Below are positions 17,334 to 26,393 of a stretch of DNA of 64,000 nucleotides, piece by piece. A model generated the notes under the pieces. The model saw only the letters and a list, made by a program, of their open reading frames with translations. It ran no database searches and had not been told where the DNA came from. The stretch comes from Ruminococcus sp. (GTDB lineage Bacteria; Bacillota; Clostridia; Oscillospirales; Ruminococcaceae): assembly GCA_017470905.1 (NCBI GenBank), contig JAFUXL010000013.1, forward strand, positions 1 to 64,000. Direction: 5' to 3'. Position numbers and translations under genes: made by a program. Positions within the stretch are counted from its first letter, which is position 1; each line of letters starts with the position of its first letter.

Positions 17334-18131
17334 TCAGAAATCGGAGGTGATGTTTTTCTTTCTGTAAAGCTTTGACGGGCGATGACCTGCGCCCCTTTCA
17401 ATATTGTCCGTTTCTTCAACGTAGGGGAATATCTTTCGCCTGAAATTAGCCATGAGCAGTTTCTTTCCGAGTATCATTTCATATATCTGCTGCAGCTGGG
17501 TGAGGGTAAACTCTTCGGGCAGAAATCTGAATGCTGCGTAGGGCTTGTCAAGGCTGTTCCTGAGATGAAGCATGGCACGGACAATTATTTCCGCATGGTC
17601 AAAGGCAAGGCTGGTTTTCGCGATATATGCCTTTTCATACTGGTTATATAATTCGTTTATGTTGTTCATCATAACTTCCGAATTATATGAATTTCCCTCA
17701 TCGTCTGTCAAAATCAGCGAATAATGATTTTCTTTTTCTTCGAGACTTACGTTATACCAGCCTGCATTATTATCCGTCACAATGTCGGAATATTCCATTA
17801 TCGTCCAGTAACAGCACGAAATTATCCAGCCCCTCGGGTCACGTCCGAATTTTGAAAGATTGCACAGGAGCGAAAGGGGAACATCGCTTACTCCTGTTTT
17901 TTCCCGCAGTTTTCTTTCGGCGGTTTCCTCGATGGTTTCCTCACGGCAGCAAAATCCCCCGGGAAGTGAAATCATATTCATAAAGGGCGGCTCTTTTCTC
18001 TTTACGAGAAGTACCGAAAGTTCGGGGAACGCAAGGTGTCTGTAGCTTTCACGGGAGCTTTTTCTTGTCGTAAATACGACTATATCTGCGGCTACTGACG
18101 GGCGGTCGTATTGTGAAATATCGTATACCAT
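17334..18131 (-). CDS. NrtR-like regulator with degenerate Nudix box
   Basis: 265 aa. An N-terminal Nudix-fold domain (about 15-150) is joined to a C-terminal winged helix (about 185-250, FTLTQLQQIYEMILGKKLL ... RRKIFPYVEET). This is the layout of NrtR-type repressors of NAD or pentose metabolism. In the Nudix box (GX5EX7REUXEEXGU) the two key glutamates read Lys (RKL and EKTG), so hydrolysis is probably lost and the domain likely senses a ligand such as an ADP-ribose-like compound. The start at 18131 is set by AAAGGAGG; a longer in-frame reading lacks a ribosome site. No NAD genes are adjacent, so the target is unknown. Confidence 0.85.
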   Translation of the reverse strand: MVYDISQYDRPSVAADIVVFTTRKSSRESYRHLAFPELSVLLVKRKEPPFMNMISLPGGFCCREETIEETAERKLREKTGVSDVPLSLLCNLSKFGRDPRGWIISCCYWTIMEYSDIVTDNNAGWYNVSLEEKENHYSLILTDDEGNSYNSEVMMNNINELYNQYEKAYIAKTSLAFDHAEIIVRAMLHLRNSLDKPYAAFRFLPEEFTLTQLQQIYEMILGKKLLMANFRRKIFPYVEETDNIERGAGHRPSKLYRKKNITSDF

Positions 18132-18159
18132 ATTTTCCTCCTTTGATATTATCTTATTA

Positions 18160-18188
18160 ATAATAACATAAAATTCGTCTTTCGTCAA
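18160..18188 (-). promoter_or_regulatory. Promoter of the NrtR-like gene
   Basis: On the minus strand: TTGACG (18188-18183), 17-bp spacer, TATTAT (18165-18160). Confidence 0.65.
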
Positions 18189-18221
18189 GACAATCCGTTT
18201 ATTTTTTATCTGTTTAAACAA

Positions 18222-18250
18222 AACTGACCCTTGTCGGGTCAGCTTTTTGG
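18222..18250 (-). terminator. Terminator of the dynamin operon
   Basis: CTGACCC/GGGTCAG stem (18224-18242) followed, on the minus strand, by TTTTG. It lies just past the end of the lipase-like gene. Confidence 0.7.
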
Positions 18251-18254
18251 TATA

Positions 18255-19277
18255 TTATGTGAAAAAACCTCCTATTTTGTAATATGCAACCCATTTCGCA
18301 AATCGTACCGGCAGATTGCTCAGGAGATAATCAAGGTTCAGATGCTGCACGTTGCCTTTTTCAAATATATCAAAAAGAGCGTCAGTGAGGTCTTTCTTTC
18401 CCTTTTGCGGAATATGGCTTATCACTCTGTTGACAATATCCATTGAAATGTCTGTAAACGTATTGAGTCCGCTTTCAATCATGGGCAGACCGTATTCCGT
18501 AAGCTGCCAGTTGAATATATCGTGCTGATAAATTACCGACTCGGCGACGCTGCGTATAACCGTGAAATGCTTTTTCGGAAAGGTCTGGAGAAGTCTGCCG
18601 ATTATTGCGTCCTGCGGAATAAAACAGCGTACCTTTTCGGAGATATTCATATATCCGTCCGTTGAATATACGTCAAGCTTTTCGTTGAACCCCGGAGCAT
18701 CGTTGCAGTATATTCCGATTATTCTGTCCTGTATATATTTCGGTGAGAATATTGAGGCATATGCGGCAAGATTTCCGCCCTTTGAATGTCCGCTTACTAT
18801 AAAATTTCCCTTTAGCTTCTGCGATGCTTCGTCAATGTATTCAAGAGCCTTTCTCTGTGCGGAGGTCTGTTCCATATAGGCAAACTGAAAATCCTCTTTC
18901 CAGCCGACAACCGTGCCGTCTGTTCCGCTGTAGCTTATGAACCATAAATTATCGGCTATTTTTATCGTGACGGCTGAAAATTGCAGTGTATCGTCTATTG
19001 CGTTGTGTTCGTCCCTGTAGCCGCATATGCCGAGATTGAAGAAACGTCCGCTTTTGGCAAGCGCAGCAAGAAAATTTTTGAATTTTTCCTCACGGAAAAC
19101 CAGTGTCAGCGCAAGGAGTTCATTCGCAAGATTTCCAAGCTTTTCCGTGCTGTCAAAACTGCCGCAGCCCGCAAAGCTTATATAGCTCAAAGCCGTAAGC
19201 ACAAACATATCCGCCTCGTTCATGTTAAATCTTGTCAGCGGTTCGTGCTGAGAGCTTACATAATCTATGATATTCAA
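18255..19277 (-). CDS. Mbeg1/DUF2974-like alpha/beta hydrolase
   Basis: 340-aa lipase-like protein of the Mbeg1 group. The nucleophile elbow is SGHSKGGNLAAYAS (Ser about 168), with a FISYSGTDG oxyanion-like stretch before it and later Asp/His candidates. Mbeg1-like proteins belong to the lipase-3 type fold; their substrates are mostly unknown. There is no signal peptide. The start is TTG with GAGGTG upstream. It is the last gene of a five-gene operon with two dynamin-like GTPases, so action on membrane lipids during membrane remodelling is a reasonable but untested idea. Confidence 0.85.
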   Translation of the reverse strand: MNIIDYVSSQHEPLTRFNMNEADMFVLTALSYISFAGCGSFDSTEKLGNLANELLALTLVFREEKFKNFLAALAKSGRFFNLGICGYRDEHNAIDDTLQFSAVTIKIADNLWFISYSGTDGTVVGWKEDFQFAYMEQTSAQRKALEYIDEASQKLKGNFIVSGHSKGGNLAAYASIFSPKYIQDRIIGIYCNDAPGFNEKLDVYSTDGYMNISEKVRCFIPQDAIIGRLLQTFPKKHFTVIRSVAESVIYQHDIFNWQLTEYGLPMIESGLNTFTDISMDIVNRVISHIPQKGKKDLTDALFDIFEKGNVQHLNLDYLLSNLPVRFAKWVAYYKIGGFFT

Positions 19278-19286
19278 AAAAACACC

Positions 19287-19505
19287 TCAATCCGAATTGT
19301 TCAGCTCGTCAAGAGCTTCGAGAAGCTCCATAACCCTCAAAGCATCTTTCTTTGATATGGGCGGAGCAGCATTTTCAGAACCCTTTGCGCCCGTGACGGA
19401 ATTTTTCGTTATGCGCACTATTGCGGCTATACCTATAACCGCAACGACTGCAACAATTGCAATTATGACGAGAACCGACAGTATGGCATTTCCTGCATTG
19501 TCCAT
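19287..19505 (-). CDS. Small single-pass membrane protein
   Basis: 72 aa. One strongly hydrophobic helix (about 8-33, ILSVLVIIAIVAVVAVIGIA) is followed by a polar C-terminal tail that ends in an acidic leucine-rich helix (DALRVMELLEALDELNN). The start at 19505 overlaps the previous stop (TAATG) with GAGGAGAGGTG upstream, so translational coupling is likely. Position suggests a membrane anchor or adaptor for the dynamin/hydrolase set. No family is recognised. Confidence 0.75.
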   Translation of the reverse strand: MDNAGNAILSVLVIIAIVAVVAVIGIAAIVRITKNSVTGAKGSENAAPPISKKDALRVMELLEALDELNNSD

Positions 19506-19840
19506 TATAAGCACCTCTCCTCGATGTTCTTGCGGATAATATCCTTGTGTTTCACAACCTCGTGAATTTCCTGCATTATAGTATTACGGTAGGTATCGAA
19601 TGAATTATCCCCGAAAAGCCTGACAAAATAATCAATGCACAGGTCGGGTGTGCGCTGTCCGAGAATGTCCGAAAGAATTTTTTCGATTTCGTTGTTGATG
19701 TCGTCACTGCTGTATCGCTTTTCCCAGTATAAAGAGGGGTCGTCCTGCGGATACAGGACAGCAAGCAGACGGGCAAAAGCCGCCTGCTTTTTATTATAGC
19801 CCGTCCTGACAACAAGGTCGTCAATTAAATAATTATTCAA
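19505..19840 (-). CDS. Small helical protein of the dynamin operon
   Basis: 111-aa mostly helical protein with no recognised family (VRTGYNKKQAAFARLLAVLY near the start, EKILSDILGQRTPDLCIDYF in the middle). The start is TTG at 19840, inside the last codons of the dynamin-like gene (8-bp overlap), so the two are tightly coupled. No membrane segment or metal motif is visible. Confidence 0.7.
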   Translation of the reverse strand: MNNYLIDDLVVRTGYNKKQAAFARLLAVLYPQDDPSLYWEKRYSSDDINNEIEKILSDILGQRTPDLCIDYFVRLFGDNSFDTYRNTIMQEIHEVVKHKDIIRKNIEERCL

Positions 19841-22625
19841 CGTCCGTCACTCCTTCCGATAATGTGTAAGATTTATTGGAAGATTGTTCCGCTACTCCTT
19901 TCCATGATGTGTTAAATTCACTGCAAGCCTTTTTAAGCTTTTCAAGAATGTCCTTTCTCATGCGGAGTTCCTTGCTCTCGCTTTCCATTTTTTCCGTTAT
20001 GTCTATGACAGTGCCGACCTGTTTTATGCCCGAATACAGATTGGACTCTATCATGTCGATGTCGGTTCCGATTTGTTCGATAAAGAGCTGCATTTCATTC
20101 TGAAGAGGATACATTACGCTGTCAAGGTATTCTGAAAGCTCGCCGTTCTTTTCGTAAACGCCCTTTATGTAAATGCCGAGTTTTTCATGCTCATATACTT
20201 TGAGCATATTGCCGAGTGAAATTGTCTTGCCTGTGCCGAAAAGCTTTCTTATACGTCCTATGAAGCCTTCCGTTTTTCCGTCGTGGAAATGGTCGAGTTC
20301 GTTTATCGCCTTTTCCACCAATGTTTCAACAACGCTGAAATCATTGCCTTTGAGGACGGGGGAACTGTTTATAACAATATTTCCCCCCAAGGTAATCTGA
20401 AATACGGGCAGGTCAACGGGGAGATATGTCATACATTCGGTGTAAAGCTGGTCTGAATACTTTCCGACAATTTCACGCAGCTTTCTGAGACGCTCCGAAA
20501 GAACATAGGAGAATGTATCGGCAATGGCTCTCTTTTCCTTTTCGAGTTTCTTGCCGAGTTCATCTTTTCTGTCGGATATATACAGAGATGTTGCTTCAAC
20601 GCAGGCTTCGGAGAGACATCTTTTATAATGCTCAATTGCACTGTCTTTTTCTATAAGCTTTTTGTCATCGTTTCCGTAGCTTTCTCTGAGTTTTCTTGCG
20701 ATTATGACTTCAAGTCTCTTTGTCACTTCTTCCATGACACGGTTGAAGTTAAGGGTTTTCTTTACGTCCGTGCCGTATATATCGGTCACTTCGGGGAGCT
20801 TTATCGGAATTTTCTGTGTGAGTTCAAGCAATATGTCACTCTGCATATTTTCAAATTCAGGATAAATATGACTGTTGTAATCATTGTAGAGTTCGGTATA
20901 CTTAGGGTCAAGGACAGCGTAGGCTTCGGATTTAAAATTTTTCATTATTTTCCTCGCCTCGTTGGTTTTTTCCTTGTTCTCCTCAATCTTTCGCATAAGT
21001 TCGCCTATCTGCAACTGGTTCATGATAACTCTGTATTCGCTGTCTATCTTGAACATTATGCTGTTTACCTTTTCGTTTCTGGCTTTCTGTGTGGCAATGT
21101 AGCTGAGATAGCTGAGGAAATTAGGCATACCGCTGAAATGCTTCATCTCGTCAAGAGATGTTATTTTCATCTTGTGATAAGTTTTCGCATAGTTGGTCAT
21201 ATCGTATAGCTGCTGGAGTATGGATTTCGCCCTGTCCTCGTATTCCGAGGTAAGGTCGTTCGGCTCGTCATACGAGGCAATTAAGTCCTCTACAGTCTCC
21301 CTCGAAAATTCATTTTCAAGTATGCTGCAATCGCCGTCAGGTGTCTTTAATTTTGGGGCTGCAAGCGAATTGAAATATGTAAGGGCGGTTGTTCCGACAA
21401 ATATACAGCTTCTGAAATCTATTCCGTCATTGTCTCCGCGTCTGATAAGGCTTTCCTTGATAAAATCAAGTATGCTCGTGATGTTCTTGTCTCCCTCGTT
21501 TACATATCTTCGGTCGAGCATATTCACGCAGACTATAAGGGAATAATTCTTATTCCTTTCATCGCAGAGAGCTTTTACTTTTTTGAGGTAGTCATATTCT
21601 GTCTGAATGAGATGCTTTGAATAGTCAATTACAAAGACTATCACATCAGCCGCTTCAATGCCCCTGTCAGCCGCTTTGTAATGTCCGTCCGCACCGGCAA
21701 GGTCGGGACCGGGAGTATCGTATATGATGTATTTTGAAAGTTCTTCGGTTTCGCTCGGATAGAATAATTCCATATCGGGCAGACCATATCCCTCTTTCAC
21801 ATTCTTTTCAGCCTGTTTGAAAAGCTTGTAAAGCTGTTCTCTCATAAGGTACGGCTGGTCGCATACATAGCCTTTTTTCTTGAATCGGAGATGATAGCGG
21901 TTGTCGAAGCTTTTTCTGTATATGCAGTTGTTCGGGGTTGCAAGCTTAAGGCTTGTGGGGGCTAATTCGCAGCCTATGATTGAATTTACTATCATGCTTT
22001 TGCCCGATTTTTTCGATGCGGCAACGGATATGGTAAGTTCATTGTTCATTGCTTCGTCCATGTAGCCCTGTATCTTTGAAAGCCTTGCAAAAATATCATT
22101 CTTGTAATGATTGGTTTCGTCATTGACGGAATTGATGTTTGCAAGGGCGGTTTCGAGGGTCGATTTTATATGGCTGTAATTCCTGACGAATTTTTCTATT
22201 TTCATGCTGTCGGCAGCTTCTTTTTCGGTGCATACGGAAACCTTGGAAAGCGGTATGTTCAGGTAGATAAACTGCTGGACAATATCACTTAGCTGCTGAT
22301 GAACCTCTTTTTCCCTCTCAACGGAAACATTTATGTCTCCTCTTACGACAACGGTGCTTTTCTGCGAAATATCTATGTTTTCGAGCAGCTGTCCGAGAGT
22401 TTCGGCATGTATGTTTCCGTCCTTTGTCACGAGTATGACATCTATCGGCATTTCCTTGCATATGCGCAGCTTGTACTGAACACCCGATTTAAGTCCGAGT
22501 TCCTGTATATAGTCGCCGAGGCTGCCCGTGCTTGTCATTATAAACACGGGGTCATTGTTTACCTCGGTGTTTATGGTAATTCTCGCATCATCAATATCAG
22601 TGGGGTGTAATGAAATAATATTCAT
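19833..22625 (-). CDS. Dynamin-like GTPase (second of tandem pair)
   Basis: 930 aa. A P-loop (ASKKSGKS, about 203-210) is preceded by an unusual 200-residue N-terminal region containing a strand-rich segment. G3 is DTPGPDL; G4 is NMLD (VCVNMLDRR). Beyond about residue 500 lie long alpha-helical segments with coiled-coil character, as in bacterial dynamin-like proteins, which fuse or scission membranes. No transmembrane helix is evident. It lies 14 bp downstream of the partner GTPase gene with CGGAGGAAATA before the ATG. Bacterial dynamins often occur as adjacent pairs that form hetero-oligomers. The substrate membrane here is not known. Confidence 0.85.
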   Translation of the reverse strand: MNIISLHPTDIDDARITINTEVNNDPVFIMTSTGSLGDYIQELGLKSGVQYKLRICKEMPIDVILVTKDGNIHAETLGQLLENIDISQKSTVVVRGDINVSVEREKEVHQQLSDIVQQFIYLNIPLSKVSVCTEKEAADSMKIEKFVRNYSHIKSTLETALANINSVNDETNHYKNDIFARLSKIQGYMDEAMNNELTISVAASKKSGKSMIVNSIIGCELAPTSLKLATPNNCIYRKSFDNRYHLRFKKKGYVCDQPYLMREQLYKLFKQAEKNVKEGYGLPDMELFYPSETEELSKYIIYDTPGPDLAGADGHYKAADRGIEAADVIVFVIDYSKHLIQTEYDYLKKVKALCDERNKNYSLIVCVNMLDRRYVNEGDKNITSILDFIKESLIRRGDNDGIDFRSCIFVGTTALTYFNSLAAPKLKTPDGDCSILENEFSRETVEDLIASYDEPNDLTSEYEDRAKSILQQLYDMTNYAKTYHKMKITSLDEMKHFSGMPNFLSYLSYIATQKARNEKVNSIMFKIDSEYRVIMNQLQIGELMRKIEENKEKTNEARKIMKNFKSEAYAVLDPKYTELYNDYNSHIYPEFENMQSDILLELTQKIPIKLPEVTDIYGTDVKKTLNFNRVMEEVTKRLEVIIARKLRESYGNDDKKLIEKDSAIEHYKRCLSEACVEATSLYISDRKDELGKKLEKEKRAIADTFSYVLSERLRKLREIVGKYSDQLYTECMTYLPVDLPVFQITLGGNIVINSSPVLKGNDFSVVETLVEKAINELDHFHDGKTEGFIGRIRKLFGTGKTISLGNMLKVYEHEKLGIYIKGVYEKNGELSEYLDSVMYPLQNEMQLFIEQIGTDIDMIESNLYSGIKQVGTVIDITEKMESESKELRMRKDILEKLKKACSEFNTSWKGVAEQSSNKSYTLSEGVTDVE

Positions 22626-22639
22626 TATTATTTCCTCCG

Positions 22640-25216
22640 TTATTCGTTGTAATTTTTAACTTCGCCGAGTATCTTGCGGATTTCGCTGCACATTTCCTGG
22701 CGCAGACGGCGTTTCTTTTCCTCTGTCTCGATATTTGCAAGCTGACCGTATGCGATTTTCGCAACGTTGGCATTGACAAATTTATCAAAGACATATTTTG
22801 CGCTGTTGTCCATGTCAACACTGCGGAGGATATTTTCAATGCTGCTTATCTCATAGTAGACAAATGCCTTGTCTATCTGTATTGCAGGCACTACGGCTTT
22901 GAGGAGGAGATGTCCGAGAATGTCAATATCCTTGTTTATATGAGCGCAGACAATGCTGCTGTCATCGCTGTTAAGTCCCTCTTTGCTGCATCTTTCATCA
23001 TAGTACTGCTTTGTTATGTCGGCTGATGTATCGTTTGCGCTGTCGGACAAATCATCGCCGAAATCATTGCGGAAATAGGAGATAAGCGCAGAAACCAGCT
23101 TCTTGTCATCGCAGTCGGGACGTTTTTCACGGATTTTTTCGCAGACCTTCGAGAGATAAAGCTTTGCGTTTTCTTTTTTGTCTTTTTCAAGATATGTTAA
23201 ATACGGCTTTAATTTCTCAATGTCCCCGTCAGGTGCGGTCGGGGCATATATGCGCACGCATTCCGTCAGTTCATCGTTTGCTTCAAATTCATCATGGAAG
23301 AGCATCGAATAGAGCATGGGCTGTTTTTCGTTGCGGACGTTTATCTCCCTGTCGGTATAGAAAATGCCGAGACTGTAGATATTTGTCTTTCTGTTGTCGA
23401 ATGCGTTCCAGCGGTCACGTCCGCCGAAATTCTGACGGATAAGGACTTCAAAAAGGTCTGTTGCAAATCTCTCCGCAAGACTGCGATAATAGCCCTCTTT
23501 GTTCTCGGAATTTATATTGAAGAGATATTCCTTTACCTTTTCCGATATTTCATCGTAATAGGGGTGTCCCTGAGATACGGAAAGAGCGTCCATGAATATA
23601 TCGTGTATCTTGCTGTCGTAGCTGTCGTGTGTTTCTATGGCGATGTTTACTATCGTCTTTGTGAAGTATTCGTAAATATCGCCATATTTCTTCTTTCTGA
23701 GGCTTGCCTCAAAGCTGTCAACGGAGATATTCGAGCTGGTTGTGGTAACGGAATTTTTTGCCGTCTCTTTTTCTTCATCGCTTATGCAGTATCTTTCGGA
23801 ATTTATTTCGCTTATGAGTGCGCTGAGTTTTGATGCAAGGGGAGCTTCAAGAGGCGGTTCGGGTTCAAATTCGTTCGGTATTTCCGCATGAAGTCTTTCA
23901 AGCTCCTTTTTGATTTTATTCTGCGAATTTATGAGCAGGCTCGTTGAAATTCCCGATATTTCCATGAAATTTATATAGCTGTCGGAATTGTCGCCCAATG
24001 CTTCAAGTTCAGTCGAAAGAACCGACTCAAGTTCTGTGTATATGCGGTTTACACGCTTTTTGATGGTTTCAAATCTTTCGGTGTCGTTGTATTTTTCGAG
24101 AGCCGCATGGATTTCGTCAATGCCGTTTCCTATGCCCTTTGATTTCAGCTTTTCAACAATGCCTGTATCTTCGAGTTTTCCGGCAGATTCAAGCTTTGCC
24201 CTTGCAGAGCCTATGACAAGACGTTCGTCAAGAATTTCGCTCCTGACTATGCGGTATTTTCTCAGCTGGTCTTTGAGTACGTCCAGATTTTGTTCTATTG
24301 CATCGTTTGCGGTATCTGCCTTGTTTCCGAAAACAAATATCTTTTCGTTGAAAGGTATGCCGTCATCATCGGATTCGTCCTTGAAAATTTCAAGCTGGGG
24401 ACCCGTAAGGCTGGGCTTTCCTGCATTCGCTATAAGAACCATAACATCTGCGGTTTTCATCATCTTTATTGTCTGGTCTTTGTGCATCTGGGTGGGGGAG
24501 TCAAAGCCCGGCACGTCATATATAACGGCATTCTGCATATCAACCAGCTTGCTTGAACGTATGATTATTTCCTTTACGGCAACGGCATATGCAGGGTTCT
24601 GTATGAAATTTTTAAGCTCCGTGCTTTCAAGCTGTTCCGAGCCTCGGAATATTTTCTTTGGGGAGTCGAGGAAACGAATTATCGTATCTCTGTTTTTGAT
24701 GATATTTTCCACATCTTCGTTCACGTTTGCACGGTATGCGTTTTTGCTGACATTGGGGAGAGCCTCGAAGTATTCCTGATACTTGCTTAGGGGAATTGTT
24801 GCAAAATCAAGATTTTCGGCGTGTTCTATGCCCATTGTGACAAGACTGTCGGTGAATTTCTTTGAAAAATCCGAACGTGTGAAGAACGTTACCTCGGCAA
24901 TGTCTTCGTTTCCGTATCTTATGCTTGTTGAAGTATATGTACATCTTGCGTCCATCGAGGGGAGAATATCTATGCCCATGAGAGCGTTTGCAAATGTGCT
25001 TTTTCCTGCCTTTTCAAGACCGATTATGGCAATTTCAAATTCGTTTTCTTCAAGCTTTCTTCTGATGTTTTCAGCCTTTTTCTTAAGCCTTCCGATTTCA
25101 TCGAGTTTTGCTGCGGAAATAATTTCCTGAAACTTGGGGTCAAGAAGTTCGCTCATTCCTCTTATCTGGTAATCAAGCTTTCTGATGTATTTTTTTCTTT
25201 CTTCGGTTATGCTCAT
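22640..25216 (-). CDS. Dynamin-like GTPase (first of tandem pair)
   Basis: 858 aa. It has G1 GLEKAGKST (about 66-74), the G2 region around TYTSTSIRYG, G3 DVPGFDSPT, and G4 NKAD (VFGNKADTAND). A long helical C-terminal half (about 400-858) is typical of dynamin-family proteins. The N-terminal 60 residues are basic and helical (KKKAENIRRKLEENEFE). It is the first gene of the operon, with a promoter at 25280-25308. Its GTPase core is more canonical than that of its partner downstream. It is likely to act on membranes from the cytosol; phage defence, envelope stress and cell division are all possible roles. Confidence 0.87.
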   Translation of the reverse strand: MSITEERKKYIRKLDYQIRGMSELLDPKFQEIISAAKLDEIGRLKKKAENIRRKLEENEFEIAIIGLEKAGKSTFANALMGIDILPSMDARCTYTSTSIRYGNEDIAEVTFFTRSDFSKKFTDSLVTMGIEHAENLDFATIPLSKYQEYFEALPNVSKNAYRANVNEDVENIIKNRDTIIRFLDSPKKIFRGSEQLESTELKNFIQNPAYAVAVKEIIIRSSKLVDMQNAVIYDVPGFDSPTQMHKDQTIKMMKTADVMVLIANAGKPSLTGPQLEIFKDESDDDGIPFNEKIFVFGNKADTANDAIEQNLDVLKDQLRKYRIVRSEILDERLVIGSARAKLESAGKLEDTGIVEKLKSKGIGNGIDEIHAALEKYNDTERFETIKKRVNRIYTELESVLSTELEALGDNSDSYINFMEISGISTSLLINSQNKIKKELERLHAEIPNEFEPEPPLEAPLASKLSALISEINSERYCISDEEKETAKNSVTTTSSNISVDSFEASLRKKKYGDIYEYFTKTIVNIAIETHDSYDSKIHDIFMDALSVSQGHPYYDEISEKVKEYLFNINSENKEGYYRSLAERFATDLFEVLIRQNFGGRDRWNAFDNRKTNIYSLGIFYTDREINVRNEKQPMLYSMLFHDEFEANDELTECVRIYAPTAPDGDIEKLKPYLTYLEKDKKENAKLYLSKVCEKIREKRPDCDDKKLVSALISYFRNDFGDDLSDSANDTSADITKQYYDERCSKEGLNSDDSSIVCAHINKDIDILGHLLLKAVVPAIQIDKAFVYYEISSIENILRSVDMDNSAKYVFDKFVNANVAKIAYGQLANIETEEKKRRLRQEMCSEIRKILGEVKNYNE

Positions 25217-25279
25217 TGAAAAAATCCTCTTTTTCGATAAATTTCGTCATAAAATATAATATTACGACGTTATGTGTAT

Positions 25280-25308
25280 ATTCTATCATATCCGACAAAA
25301 AAAGTCAA
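25280..25308 (-). promoter_or_regulatory. Dynamin operon promoter
   Basis: On the minus strand: TTGACT (25308-25303), 17-bp spacer ending TATGA, TAGAAT (25285-25280). Confidence 0.75.
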
Positions 25309-25431
25309 TGTTTTTTTTGTGATTTTTTAGCAATTTTAATGATAATCCGCATACAATCTATGTTTAAAATTTCATCAGGTAATCAGATATTACGCTTTCC
25401 GTGAACGGACGGAATGTTACTTTTTATGTAC

Positions 25432-25460
25432 TTGACTAAATTCCGCCGTTATGGTAAAAT
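25432..25460 (+). promoter_or_regulatory. Promoter of the lipoprotein gene
   Basis: TTGACT (25432-25437), 17-bp spacer ending TATGG, TAAAAT (25455-25460). It is 34 bp before the ATG. Confidence 0.75.
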
Positions 25461-25493
25461 ATTATCGGATTACTATATGGAAAGTGAAAGAAT

Positions 25494-26108
25494 ATGATTA
25501 GAAAATATCTTGTTTTGTCCGTGGCGGTTCTGACCGCTGTTTTATCTTTCGGGTGCAGAAGTGTCGATACTGCAAATTATGATGAAAACCTTGCAGGCGA
25601 AATAATTGTGCAGGAAACCACCGAAAATACGATTCCGGAAATTGCTGAAACCACCAAAATGATTGAAAAAACCGAAATTACTGAAGCAACATCGCAGAAA
25701 TACCCTCCGTTTTTAAATTCTCCCGATGATATACTGCTCGCCGATATTGACGGATACGGCGAAAATTATATATTTTTCTATAATGAAGAGGAGTTTCGGG
25801 CGGTATATTCCGAGGATAACTGGAAGGTGATAAATTCTTGCAAAATAACGGACGAAAGAGATATAGAAATTATCTGTCAGGCTCTGAAAGATGTTCACCC
25901 CATTCACAGTGCGGATATGTCGGATTACCGTGACGCACATGATATGGCTTACGAATGGGTACAGCACAATCTCGGATATTATCTCCTGCCCGATGAGTCT
26001 CCCTTTAAGGAGAACGCAAGAGATGTTGATTTAAATCCTGCCGACCAGGGCAAGAGCTTATATGATATGTTTCTCGACAGACAGGAGCAAATCGGCGGCA
26101 TGAACTGA
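25494..26108 (+). CDS. Putative lipoprotein of unknown function
   Basis: 204 aa. The N-terminus is a lipoprotein signal (LSFGCRS, lipobox Cys about 21). A Thr/Glu-rich linker (about 40-68) leads to a globular C-terminal domain with no recognised family. It is monocistronic, with its own promoter and a terminator at 26120-26148. GGAAAGTGAA is a weak ribosome site before the ATG. Confidence 0.7.
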   Translation: MIRKYLVLSVAVLTAVLSFGCRSVDTANYDENLAGEIIVQETTENTIPEIAETTKMIEKTEITEATSQKYPPFLNSPDDILLADIDGYGENYIFFYNEEEFRAVYSEDNWKVINSCKITDERDIEIICQALKDVHPIHSADMSDYRDAHDMAYEWVQHNLGYYLLPDESPFKENARDVDLNPADQGKSLYDMFLDRQEQIGGMN

Positions 26109-26119
26109 ATTTAATCATA

Positions 26120-26148
26120 AAAATTCTCTGCCTGCGCAGGGATTTTTT
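26120..26148 (+). terminator. Terminator of the lipoprotein gene
   Basis: AAAATTCTCTGC/GCAGGGATTTT hairpin with a four-base loop, followed by a T run. Confidence 0.75.
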
Positions 26149-26170
26149 ATTTATACTGTGATTGAGCAAA

Positions 26171-26220
26171 ACAGTGTTTCCCCCACCGTAGGCGGGGGAA
26201 ACCAAGAAAAAATATAAAAA
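26171..26220. repeat. Palindromic element copy
   Basis: Hairpin GTTTCCCCCACC/GGCGGGGGAAAC (26176-26202, one mismatch), followed by the A/T block AAAAAATATAAAAA. Preceding ACAGTG is shared with the copies at 42 kb and 53.7 kb. Confidence 0.75.
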
Positions 26221-26302
26221 TTTCTGTGCATTATAAAATGCTTATTTACAATCATATACAAAACCTATAAATCTCAATAGCCAAAATATATAATATACTC
26301 TA

Positions 26303-26351
26303 TTGATTTTTATTCCGATGTGCAGTATAATATATTTAATAGATAGGAATA
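26303..26351 (+). promoter_or_regulatory. Promoter and possible Rrf2/CymR operator of the sulfur operon
   Basis: TTGATT (26303-26308), 16-bp spacer, TATAAT (26325-26330). The -10 region is flanked by an inverted repeat, TATTCC (26311-26316) and GGAATA (26346-26351). ATTCC/GGAAT half sites are reminiscent of CymR-type operators, and a CymR-like gene lies at the far end of the locus. The operator call is an inference. Confidence 0.5.
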
Positions 26352-26393
26352 GTATATATTGCTTTCTGTTTTACAGTCAGGAGGATTAATAAA

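Noticed and set aside
16979-17419. Minus-strand frame overlapping the GH30 dockerin
   Set aside because: It lies opposite the dockerin coding region and a terminator, and no domain is visible.
26150-26393. SAM or T-box riboswitch before the sulfur operon
   Set aside because: No terminator-antiterminator pair or conserved riboswitch core is visible. The stretch contains only a palindromic element, a promoter and a possible operator.
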